Shown piece by piece: positions 14,689 to 21,227 of a DNA stretch of 23,816 nucleotides. The position numbers and the translations under genes were made by a program. The DNA is from a virus: IMG/VR virus record IMGVR_UViG_3300005436_000038, positions 1 through 23,816 of that record; one strand, 5' to 3'. The notes below the pieces were generated by a model, which made no database searches, was not told the origin of the DNA, and worked only from the letters and a program-made list of their open reading frames with translations. How positions within the stretch are numbered: the first letter of the stretch is position 1; the number at the start of each line of letters is the position of its first letter.

Positions 14689-17044
14689 TCTGGTGCCTCA
14701 GGTTCTGCAGCTGCAGCGCATACCAATTCTGGTCGGCCTCGTGATCGGCCTTGCGCGCGTTGGCCAGATTGAGGATTGAGCGCGACAGCATCTCGATCTC
14801 GGTCGCCTTGTCCTTGCCGCGGCGGATGTCGAGATCGGCCTCCTCGCGCGCTGCACGGATCTGCAGCTCCTGGCCTTTGAGTTCGGCCAGATGCTTCTGC
14901 ACATCGACCGCCTGCTTCTCGAGGTCGAGCTGCGCCAGCTGCGCGGCGATGGCAGCGTTCGGCGGCGCCTGGGCTGCGATCAGCTTGTCGACCTGCTGGA
15001 TCGCCGCGGCCTGCATCGCGCGCAGGCGGATCTCGCGGCCATCGAAGAACGGGTCGTTGGAGAATTGCAGCAGGAAGTTCGCCTGGGCCATCTGCTGCGT
15101 GTCGGTGACCATGTCAGGGTCACTGACCGGCTCAGCCCCACCACCACGTTCGTAGTCCTCGCGGGTGACCGCGAAATACTCCGAGCCGATGCGGAAGCCG
15201 GTCTCGTCGGCAAGATACAGCCGGTTGAGCCGGAACAGCAGCTCGTAGTCCTTGCGCAGCGATCTGTGGATACGTTTGAAGATGCTGTTGAACACCTTCA
15301 GGCCTTGCTGGATCACCGCGAGGCCGAGGATGCCGGGAACGTTCGCACCGGGGATCTCACCGGTCAGAACGTCTTTAATCGAGCCGATATCCTTCGCGCT
15401 CTCGATCAGGAACTGCATCAGCTGCAGCAGCACCGGGTTGGGGCCCGGCATGGGGATCGGCACGAGGTTCTCGCGCAGCGCCTTCCCCGAGGTGTTGACC
15501 ACCTTATACTCGCCGGTGGTGAAGCGCACCGCACCGGTGTTGATGCTCATCCCGCCACCGATGAAGCCACCCCCGGCAATCTGCAGGTGGCCGGCATCGA
15601 ACATCTGATTGATCGTGGTGTTGACCGCGGCGTTCAGCGGATAGAGCAGGTGGCCGAAACCAATGTCGTAGCAGCCGCCATCGGGGTTCGGGATGAAGCC
15701 GTATTTGGTGTAGTAGCGCACCGGCTCGATGTGCTGCACCTCGCCGTCATGCGTCGCCTCGACGCTCTCGCTGTCGAACCCGACCATGATGCGTGCCAGC
15801 CGCCCGGTGTCGCGGGAGAACGTCACGATCAGTGGCTCGTCGTAGCCATCGCCGTCCAGGTCGTAGCGCCGATGCTGCTCGCAGAACGTCACCGGCGCCT
15901 GCTCGTCCTGGCTGACATCGTGGTTGGTGCCATAGTCGTCGTCGAGCCACAGACCGCTGCGGATGTTGCTCTCGATCTCCCACGGATAGACGTCGATCTC
16001 CTCGGTCTTGCGCGGGGCGGCGTCGAAGTTCTTCGCCTTGTAGTTCACACACAATCTCATCGCGTCGACCGTCTCGGAGACGTTTCGCAGCGCGGATGGG
16101 TCGAAATAGGTTTTGCGGAACATAGTGCCGACGATGGAGACCACGAGCAGCAGGCGATCAGTTTGCTCCTCCCACTCCGGCATCTCGGTGAGTAACTGCC
16201 AGCTCATGTGCCGGCCGATCTTGTCGGCCCTCGCTTGCTTGGCACCTGGGGCGACCAGCCATTGCGGCTTGCCATCGGGACCGACCGCTGGCTGCATCGG
16301 GCCCTGAGGTGAACCTCCAGGGCCACCGCTCGGAGGCAGTTGGGGCGTCGCCGGGAGCGGCCCTGGAGGCGCCGCGGCGGCACCGCCGCCAGGAGGGCCC
16401 GCGGCCGCCTGTGCCTGACCCGGGCCCATAGGTGCAGAGCCAACCCCAGGAGGGCCCACAGGGGCACCCGGAGGCGGTTGCGCCGGCTGCATCGCCGCGA
16501 CCCCGCGATCATCGCCCACCACGGTGCCCTTGACCACATTGCGGCCCTGCACGATCGCGGGATAGGCGCGCGCGTTGAATTGCAGCGCGGCGACGGTGAT
16601 CATCGGGAAGATGACGTTCGAGGCGTTCGGCCAGGGGTAGCTCTTCGGCTTGACCATCTGCAGCGCGAAGTCGAGCCAGTCGCGGTATTTGGTTTTCCAG
16701 TCGGCCCGGCTCTCATCGTCGATGACGAACTCGCGCTTGGCCTGATCGGCGATCTTCTGGCGCTCGGTGTCCTCGAGATCCTCGGCGAGATTCTTGACGC
16801 TCATCCACTTGGCGAAGCGCCGGGCGATCTCGGGCTTGAGCAGCGGCTTGTTCTGCTCGCCCTCGTTGGCGACGACCTGAGGTTCCATGCTCGGTCGGTT
16901 CGACCGCGGCCGGAACGGCATCAACGCATTGGCGGCGCGCGACTGCGGCCGGGGTGGGTCCGAGCTGTCGTCGTCGGGATCCGGCAGGTTGTCCTGATCC
17001 GGGTCCTGGGCAGGCATAGCCAGGGCTGCGAGCGCGCCACTCAT
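14519..17044 (-). CDS. Portal protein, P22-like
   Basis: An 841-residue protein of the P22 portal type, the 12-fold ring through which DNA enters and leaves. Diagnostic parts include MVKPKSYPWPNASNVIFPM and VAALQFNARAYPAIV (about 131-165), IGRHMSWQLLTEMPEWEEQT, IVGTMFRKTYFDPSALRN, VYPWEIESNI, and the stem/crown parts DIGSIKDVLTGEIPG, then LGLAVIQQGLKVFNSIFKRI. A long coiled coil with AREEADLDIRRGKDKATEIE follows near 745-780. It is longer than P22 gp1 (725). About 75 residues of Pro/Gly/Ala/Gln (about 188-265) are inserted between VVGDDRG and KADK-type sequence. The last about 45 residues are Ala/Gly/Pro-rich and overprint the next gene. The start ATG has an AGAGGA SD. The N-terminus MSGAL resembles that of two other virion-type proteins here. 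Confidence 0.88.
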   Translation of the reverse strand: MSGALAALAMPAQDPDQDNLPDPDDDSSDPPRPQSRAANALMPFRPRSNRPSMEPQVVANEGEQNKPLLKPEIARRFAKWMSVKNLAEDLEDTERQKIADQAKREFVIDDESRADWKTKYRDWLDFALQMVKPKSYPWPNASNVIFPMITVAALQFNARAYPAIVQGRNVVKGTVVGDDRGVAAMQPAQPPPGAPVGPPGVGSAPMGPGQAQAAAGPPGGGAAAAPPGPLPATPQLPPSGGPGGSPQGPMQPAVGPDGKPQWLVAPGAKQARADKIGRHMSWQLLTEMPEWEEQTDRLLLVVSIVGTMFRKTYFDPSALRNVSETVDAMRLCVNYKAKNFDAAPRKTEEIDVYPWEIESNIRSGLWLDDDYGTNHDVSQDEQAPVTFCEQHRRYDLDGDGYDEPLIVTFSRDTGRLARIMVGFDSESVEATHDGEVQHIEPVRYYTKYGFIPNPDGGCYDIGFGHLLYPLNAAVNTTINQMFDAGHLQIAGGGFIGGGMSINTGAVRFTTGEYKVVNTSGKALRENLVPIPMPGPNPVLLQLMQFLIESAKDIGSIKDVLTGEIPGANVPGILGLAVIQQGLKVFNSIFKRIHRSLRKDYELLFRLNRLYLADETGFRIGSEYFAVTREDYERGGGAEPVSDPDMVTDTQQMAQANFLLQFSNDPFFDGREIRLRAMQAAAIQQVDKLIAAQAPPNAAIAAQLAQLDLEKQAVDVQKHLAELKGQELQIRAAREEADLDIRRGKDKATEIEMLSRSILNLANARKADHEADQNWYALQLQNLRHQIDLLNTTSESEPVENSPATAARNSPAAASIAQGLAGAGVPGLATPPGNAGGAAVPG

Positions 17045-17154
17045 AGAGCGATCCTCTCAGTCACCGGCCATCCATAGGCTAGCACGATTGCGACGGTGCC
17101 AGGGTCGCGGTTTCCGCTTGCCATCGGCCCGGCTGCCGTCCCAGGCTCGGTGTC

Positions 17155-17175
17155 GCCCGGTGTCAGACGCCGGGC
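17155..17175 (+). promoter_or_regulatory. Small hairpin just upstream of the plus-strand peptide gene RBS
   Basis: The inverted repeat GCCCGG (17155-17160) and CCGGGC (17170-17175) with a 9-nt loop ends about 7 nt before the AGGAGA ribosome binding site of the peptide gene. It could control translation or end leftward transcription noise. No convincing -35/-10 pair was seen in 17045-17193. Confidence 0.3.
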
Positions 17176-17193
17176 AAACACAGGAGAAACGCC

Positions 17194-17343
17194 ATGAGTG
17201 ATGACACGTTGCGCGAACTCACCGAGGCCGAACTGGATCAAGTGACCGGCGGCAGCTTTGGCGGGCCGCAGGGTGGTGGTCCGGGCAACTCGGGACCGGG
17301 CGACAAGCACAGCCCGGTCGAGGGGCCGCCCAAGGCACCGTAA
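17194..17343 (+). CDS. Bacteriocin-type peptide precursor with double-glycine leader
   Basis: A 49-residue peptide on the plus strand, opposite to all other genes. The N-terminal 20 residues MSDDTLRELTEAELDQVTGG form a classic double-glycine leader: charged start, hydrophobic L/L/L/V spacing in LRELTEAELDQV, then GG. Such leaders direct export and cutting by C39-peptidase ABC transporters, as in class II microcins and related RiPP precursors. The predicted mature part is 29 residues, rich in Gly and Pro (SFGGPQGGGPGNSGPGDKH, then PVEGPPKAP), with no Cys, Ser only in three places and no Thr. The RBS AGGAGA sits 7 nt before the ATG. A GC hairpin follows 9 nt after the stop. No transporter, modifying enzyme or immunity gene is visible nearby, so host machinery would be needed. 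Likely a cargo ('moron') gene; target unknown. Confidence 0.8.
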   Translation: MSDDTLRELTEAELDQVTGGSFGGPQGGGPGNSGPGDKHSPVEGPPKAP

Positions 17344-17352
17344 ACGCTCAGA

Positions 17353-17378
17353 GCGGGGGCTGGTCACGCGGCCCCCGC
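17353..17378 (+). terminator. Terminator-like hairpin after the peptide gene
   Basis: An 8-bp perfect stem GCGGGGGC (17353-17360) and GCCCCCGC (17371-17378) with a 10-nt loop starts 9 nt after the TAA. No T run follows (GCAAGGGTGCC), so it is a weak or non-classic terminator. Its placement suggests that the peptide gene is its own transcription unit. Confidence 0.45.
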
Positions 17379-17632
17379 GCAAGGGTGCCGTCTCTCCGGC
17401 TGTCACCGCGAGCCGTCTACCGGATGTGCGGTTAATCCTGATGAACTGACGGCTAGCCGGGGCGGCTCCTGCCGGGATTGCGTCCCCGTTCCGTGCGGTT
17501 TGTGTCCTTCCCAGACCGTGCCCGGCACCGAATATCCCAAAGCGACGAGGCGACCGGCTCACGGCAGACCGATCTCGCCGGCCGCACCCGTCCCCCAGCT
17601 GGCACTCCCGGAAGTTAGAGCGGCAGCAGAGC
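17379..17632. other. Intergenic stretch without a supported gene
   Basis: About 250 bp between the peptide gene hairpin and the small Cys-protein gene. On the plus strand the frame of the peptide gene stays open after its stop up to 17697 and reads a cysteine-dense segment (CRDCVPVPCGLC around 17470-17505), but it has no ATG or GTG start and no ribosome site. On the minus strand a 25-codon frame starts by ATGA overlap at 17636 and ends at 17559. Neither is convincing. No promoter could be assigned. Confidence 0.4.
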
Positions 17633-17887
17633 TCATTGCTTCACCGGCTCCCACTCGCCGCACCATTGGTCCGGGTGGACCAGCGGGAACGAGCTGAACG
17701 GCCGCGGCATTGCCCCCATGCGGGGCGGCGGCGCCTGGACCATCAGCACGGTCGCCTGCGGCACCCGGCGGCGACACTCGAGGTCGGGGTCCGGCGGCGG
17801 CAGCTTGTGCATGAATCGGCAATTGTTACACGCCTGCGCGTGCATCTTGGCCACGATATCTCGTGGCACGATCAACCCGCCAGACAT
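17633..17887 (-). CDS. Small Cys-containing phage protein, possible metal-binding
   Basis: An 84-residue protein. Four cysteines are arranged as CNNC (20, 23), ECRRR (38) and WCGEW (76). This C-x2-C ... CRR.P ... WCGEW pattern is typical of a small phage/bacterial protein type with a probable zinc or iron-sulfur site. The middle is Pro-rich (VQAPPPRMGAMPRPFSSFPL). Proteins of this sort occur near terminase or portal genes in several phages (from memory); role unknown. The ATG has a GGGG-rich SD (GGCGGGGTTCTGC). It follows the terminase stop by 12 nt, so it is probably co-transcribed with it. It is the last gene before the gap with the plus-strand peptide gene. Confidence 0.8.
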   Translation of the reverse strand: MSGGLIVPRDIVAKMHAQACNNCRFMHKLPPPDPDLECRRRVPQATVLMVQAPPPRMGAMPRPFSSFPLVHPDQWCGEWEPVKQ

Positions 17888-17899
17888 GCAGAACCCCGC

Positions 17900-19408
17900 C
17901 TAATAACCCGTGATGTATGATCTCGTGGGGTCAGTGACCAACCTCGAGTTGCGTTCGACAACGTCACTATCTGACGTAAGTCCCTGAGATTGCAAGCTCG
18001 AGCCGAATATGCGGGTTGCAACGTATCCCATCGCCTCAACCGGATGGGACACTTCGTTCTTCTCTGGCTTCTCGGCGAACCGTTCCACCCCGGCCAACTG
18101 GATGCGCCGGAAGTGGTAGCCGCCCATCATCCCCTTGCGGGTCTGCGAGCACCGCGGGTGGATGTTGAACGCCGGCAGGCCATCGTCGTCCATCTGGCGC
18201 AGCGGCTTGCGCACGCTCTCGAAGCGGATGGTCGGGGTCTGCATGCCGCCTTCGATCAGGATGCCCTTGGCGTGCAGGATGTCGAAGCAGGTCCGTTCGT
18301 CGGTCTCCGAGCGCGCCTCGCCGGCCGGGTCGCCGATGTCGATGAACTCGCTGTCCGGGTAATACTGCGCCGAGTGGGCCAGCACCTGATCGGAGAACCG
18401 ATCGATCCCCATCGAGGTCGACACCAGCTCGTCGACCACCTTCCATTGTCCCCTGGCGGAGATCTGGCTGAACACGCAGGCCGGGGTCAGACCGAAGTCC
18501 CAGCCGCGGTAGATCGGCAGCCGGGGGTCGGTGCGCGGCGCCCTGGCCGGCTCGGTGGCGCCCGGGCAGTGGATGCTGTCGTGATACTCCGGGAACACCG
18601 GGCGACCGTCGACCACGAAGCCGTATTGCCCCTCGACGTAGACCTTCTTCCACTCCGGCGATTTGCCGATGGCGAGGCGGTGCCAGTAGCCTGGGCTCTG
18701 GTTGGTGGTGTTCTCGGCGTTCGGCGATAAGCCTGACGGCTGCTTGAAGATCCGCGCGTAGTTATCCAGCGTCAGGCCCGGGATATACTGCGCCAGCTGG
18801 GTCACCGCGTCGGTGTGGTCCTCCTCCTCGAAGAACTTGAACCACTTCGAATCGCTGTCGGGCGGGTTGGTGTCCAGGATGACCCCGGCCCAGGTGGCGC
18901 CGCCATCGCGCTTCGGCGGGTAGCGGTCGACGCGACCCTGCAGCGCCTCGACGATCGCCCAGGGGATCTCGCGCGCCTCATTGCACCAGCCGCCGGTGAG
19001 GTCGAGGGAAAGCAGGTTGCGCACATGGTCCGGTCGGTCCAAGGCGCGGAACAGCAGCTCGATCTGGGCCGGGACCTTGTCCCCGGGAGAGATCAGCATG
19101 TTGAGCGTATATTCGTGCTCGGTGGCACGCCAGCGGCCACAGCCCGGCGGCGGGAACCACTGGTGCACGGTCTTGATCGCGGTGTCGTTGAGCTGGCGGT
19201 AGGTGTTGCGGATCACCGCCCAGCGGGTGCGTCGGACCCCGTCAGGCCCAGGCTTCTGGCGTAGCCCGCGATTGACGATATCCCACAGACAGGCGGAGCT
19301 CTTGCCCGAGCCGAACGGACCCATCAGACCCCGGATGAACGCGTCGCTGGCGAGAAATGCCCGCAGCGTCGGCGCATCCTCGGTCTCATACATCAGGGTC
19401 TGCGGCAA
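17900..19408 (-). CDS. terL: Terminase large subunit (ATPase and nuclease)
   Basis: A 502-residue packaging motor. The Walker A motif is GPFGSGKSS (30-38). The Walker B/catalytic acid region is LTGGWCNEARE (137-147), with motif III-like GVILDTNPP (175-183). The C-terminal RNase H-like nuclease shows RGWDFG (Asp304), VVDELVS (Glu327) and DIGDPAG (Asp358/Asp360), and closes with HPVEAMGYV (455-463). Length and order are normal. It cuts concatemeric DNA and drives it through the portal. The start is uncertain: a TTG at 19406-19408 gives MPQTLMYETED, while an in-frame ATG five codons later gives MYETED; neither has a good SD. The upstream gene ends 3 nt before the TTG, which favours coupled translation. 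No recognisable small terminase subunit was found nearby. Confidence 0.9.
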   Translation of the reverse strand: MPQTLMYETEDAPTLRAFLASDAFIRGLMGPFGSGKSSACLWDIVNRGLRQKPGPDGVRRTRWAVIRNTYRQLNDTAIKTVHQWFPPPGCGRWRATEHEYTLNMLISPGDKVPAQIELLFRALDRPDHVRNLLSLDLTGGWCNEAREIPWAIVEALQGRVDRYPPKRDGGATWAGVILDTNPPDSDSKWFKFFEEEDHTDAVTQLAQYIPGLTLDNYARIFKQPSGLSPNAENTTNQSPGYWHRLAIGKSPEWKKVYVEGQYGFVVDGRPVFPEYHDSIHCPGATEPARAPRTDPRLPIYRGWDFGLTPACVFSQISARGQWKVVDELVSTSMGIDRFSDQVLAHSAQYYPDSEFIDIGDPAGEARSETDERTCFDILHAKGILIEGGMQTPTIRFESVRKPLRQMDDDGLPAFNIHPRCSQTRKGMMGGYHFRRIQLAGVERFAEKPEKNEVSHPVEAMGYVATRIFGSSLQSQGLTSDSDVVERNSRLVTDPTRSYITGY

Positions 19409-19411
19409 GGC

Positions 19412-19648
19412 TCAGTCCGGTTTTGCGGTGTCCTGACGGAACGGCTCAGGGATCTGCTCCTCGTGCTCAGCGGTCCACTCGTCGCCCTTGGGTCGCTCGT
19501 GGCCATAGGCGAGGCCCAGGTAGACCTCACGGGTGAGCGGCAGGTTGTGACGCAGCATGCGGTCGAGCACGGCGTCATGTTCGCGCCCATTCAGGCGCTC
19601 TAATTCCGCCCGCAGCGTCGATGATCGATCGTCTGGTTCCTCCGGCAT
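19412..19648 (-). CDS. Small phage protein upstream of terminase, 78 aa
   Basis: A 78-residue charged protein with a helix (STLRAELERLNGREHDAVLD), a conserved-looking NLPLTREVYLGLAYG segment (about 34-48) and an acidic end EWTAEHEEQIPEPFRQD. Short proteins with the LPLTRE.YL...Y motif and a closing acidic PEPFR/PEEFR are common immediately before terL in phages. No function is known to me and it does not look like a small terminase. The ATG has an AAGGGGAA SD. The first 74 nt overlap the end of the upstream gene in another frame. A shorter start at Met31 would shorten that overlap to nothing, but the SD is worse. Confidence 0.75.
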   Translation of the reverse strand: MPEEPDDRSSTLRAELERLNGREHDAVLDRMLRHNLPLTREVYLGLAYGHERPKGDEWTAEHEEQIPEPFRQDTAKPD

Positions 19649-21227
19649 CTACTTTCCCCTTCGCGTGCTGTCTCCAGTGGTCGTCAATTAGTTGCGTAAA
19701 CTTATCATTCCGGCGCTGTTCTGGCGAGAACAATCCACGGGTGCCTTCCCAGGTTATCGACTGCATCTGCCGGGGCAACATGCCGCGTTCGGCCGCGGCT
19801 TGGCGATACGCTTCGGCATAGTGCGAATAGAGCCCGCGCACGCCGGTGGAGGCCGGGCTGGCGACGTTGCCGCCGGTGCCGAGGCCTTGAGCCACTGAAC
19901 GCGTAGAACCGCCCAGAGGTCGCAGGAGGGCGCCTGCGATGGCATGGGTGTCGACAGTGATGTCCCCGTTGGTCGAGTTGGGGGAGATGATGTTGTTGTA
20001 GAAATTGCGCACCTTGTGCGCTGCGCCAAGTGACCCCGAGATGTTCGCCTTGGTGTCGCTGTCGAGCACCTTCAGCGCCTTGGAGATCTCGCCGAACGAG
20101 CCCCAGGTGACGCGCGACGGCTTGCCCTGTTTGGTCAGTGCGATGTCCCCCTTGCCGCCCTCCGGCGTCATGATGTGATAGCTGCGGTCGAGGTTGTGCG
20201 CCTCGTCATGCATGCGCACCCACACCGCCCGCTCGTAGGGATCCTTGATCGCGGTCAGTGGCTTGTTGCCGATGCTGTTGACGGCAGCCTGGAAGTTGGC
20301 GACCGAGGCCTTCGGCACGTCCTTGTCCTTGCTGGCATCGGCGGCCCACTTGTCGGCCCAGGCCAGCATCTCCGGGGTGGCGCCCTTGGCGCCGTGCTTG
20401 GTCACCGTCTCCATCGTCCGGCGCGCCAGATCGACGTTCTGGTTCCAGTCCTTCTGCGGGCTCAGCGCGGCCAGCACGCCGGACATCTGCCGGTGCGAGT
20501 AGCCATACTGGTCGGCCATGCCCTTGGCGATCTTGTTGGCCCCGTCATACCAGCCCTTCGCCCGGTCCACGACCTCCGGCATCGTCGCCTTCATGTTGTC
20601 GTGGATATGCAGAATATTGTCCTTGAGGTGCTGCACAAAGCGGTTGGAGATCTGCTCCGGGGTGCGCAGCCTTGTGGTGTTCATGCCGGGCTGCTCGGTG
20701 ATCAGTGCGCTGTTCTTGGCGAAGCTGTCCTTGTGTTCCTTCGCTGATTCCATGTCGATCTTCATGTCCGACCGCTCGTGCGGGTCGTAGTCGAGCCCCT
20801 TGGCCTGCGGCACGCGGGTGGAGACCCGGTCGGCGACCCCAGGCGTGGCTGCCAGTGGATCGGGTGCGGCAGCCGGCGCAGCAGCCGGCGCGGGCGCGGC
20901 CTGGGCGGCACCTGCCAGCGGGTTGGCATCGTTGGCCGGTGCCGGAGCGGCGCGCGCCAGGACGTTCGGCGTCGGGCCCACGGAGGGCCCTGGCGGCTGC
21001 GGTGTGCCGGGACGGGCGATGGGAGGGGGCAGACCCTGACCGGTCTGCAGCCCCGCCGGAGCCGGCACCTGGGGGGCCATGTTGGGCACGCCGGCCCCCA
21101 GCGGTGACTTGGCCACCGGCGGCGAGGTGACGCTCGCCATGTGCGAGATATCGTCAATGTAGTCGCCCAGCGGGTTGCGGGGCTTGGTTTGCTGCTGAAA
21201 CGGCAGCCGGCCCAGAGCGCCTGACAT
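19575..21227 (-). CDS. Phage protein with shared N-terminal module and endonuclease III-like core (DUF7178-like)
   Basis: A 550-residue protein. Residues 1-30 (MSGALGRLPF, NPLGDYIDDISHM) match the start of the next-upstream gene product. About 40-140 is disordered Pro/Ala. The conserved core starts near 185 and contains AALSPQKDWNQNVDLARR (253-270), AHKVRNFYNNIISP (403-416), GDITVDTHAIAGALL (421-435) and QSITWEGTRGLF (489-500). These parallel endonuclease III family signatures: LLSAQ..D, the KA.NI helix and VDTH with its catalytic Asp (here Asp426). The usual helix-hairpin-helix with catalytic Lys is not obvious. I recall phage homologues under a DUF7178-type name, without assay. Placement in the head module suggests it may be packaged. 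The ATG abuts the previous stop (TAGATG), with AAAGGA as SD. Confidence 0.78.
   Translation of the reverse strand: MSGALGRLPFQQQTKPRNPLGDYIDDISHMASVTSPPVAKSPLGAGVPNMAPQVPAPAGLQTGQGLPPPIARPGTPQPPGPSVGPTPNVLARAAPAPANDANPLAGAAQAAPAPAAAPAAAPDPLAATPGVADRVSTRVPQAKGLDYDPHERSDMKIDMESAKEHKDSFAKNSALITEQPGMNTTRLRTPEQISNRFVQHLKDNILHIHDNMKATMPEVVDRAKGWYDGANKIAKGMADQYGYSHRQMSGVLAALSPQKDWNQNVDLARRTMETVTKHGAKGATPEMLAWADKWAADASKDKDVPKASVANFQAAVNSIGNKPLTAIKDPYERAVWVRMHDEAHNLDRSYHIMTPEGGKGDIALTKQGKPSRVTWGSFGEISKALKVLDSDTKANISGSLGAAHKVRNFYNNIISPNSTNGDITVDTHAIAGALLRPLGGSTRSVAQGLGTGGNVASPASTGVRGLYSHYAEAYRQAAAERGMLPRQMQSITWEGTRGLFSPEQRRNDKFTQLIDDHWRQHAKGKVDAGGTRRSIIDAAGGIRAPEWART

Noticed and set aside
14891-16195. 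434-codon plus-strand ORF
   Set aside because: Antisense of the portal gene, rich in Arg/His/Val/Asp shadow composition, no motif, no ribosome site.
17041-17562. 173-codon minus-strand ORF over the gap between terminase block and portal
   Set aside because: Arg/Ala/Gly/Thr-rich shadow of the plus-strand peptide gene; no SD, no recognisable pattern. The plus-strand peptide gene explains the region better.
17559-17636. 25-codon minus-strand frame with ATGA overlap after the small Cys protein
   Set aside because: Start junction is attractive, but the product is Ser/Ala/Gly filler and third codon positions are mixed; too short to support.
17990-18730. 246-codon plus-strand ORF inside the terminase gene
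   Set aside because: Antisense of terL, which has all its catalytic motifs intact on the minus strand.
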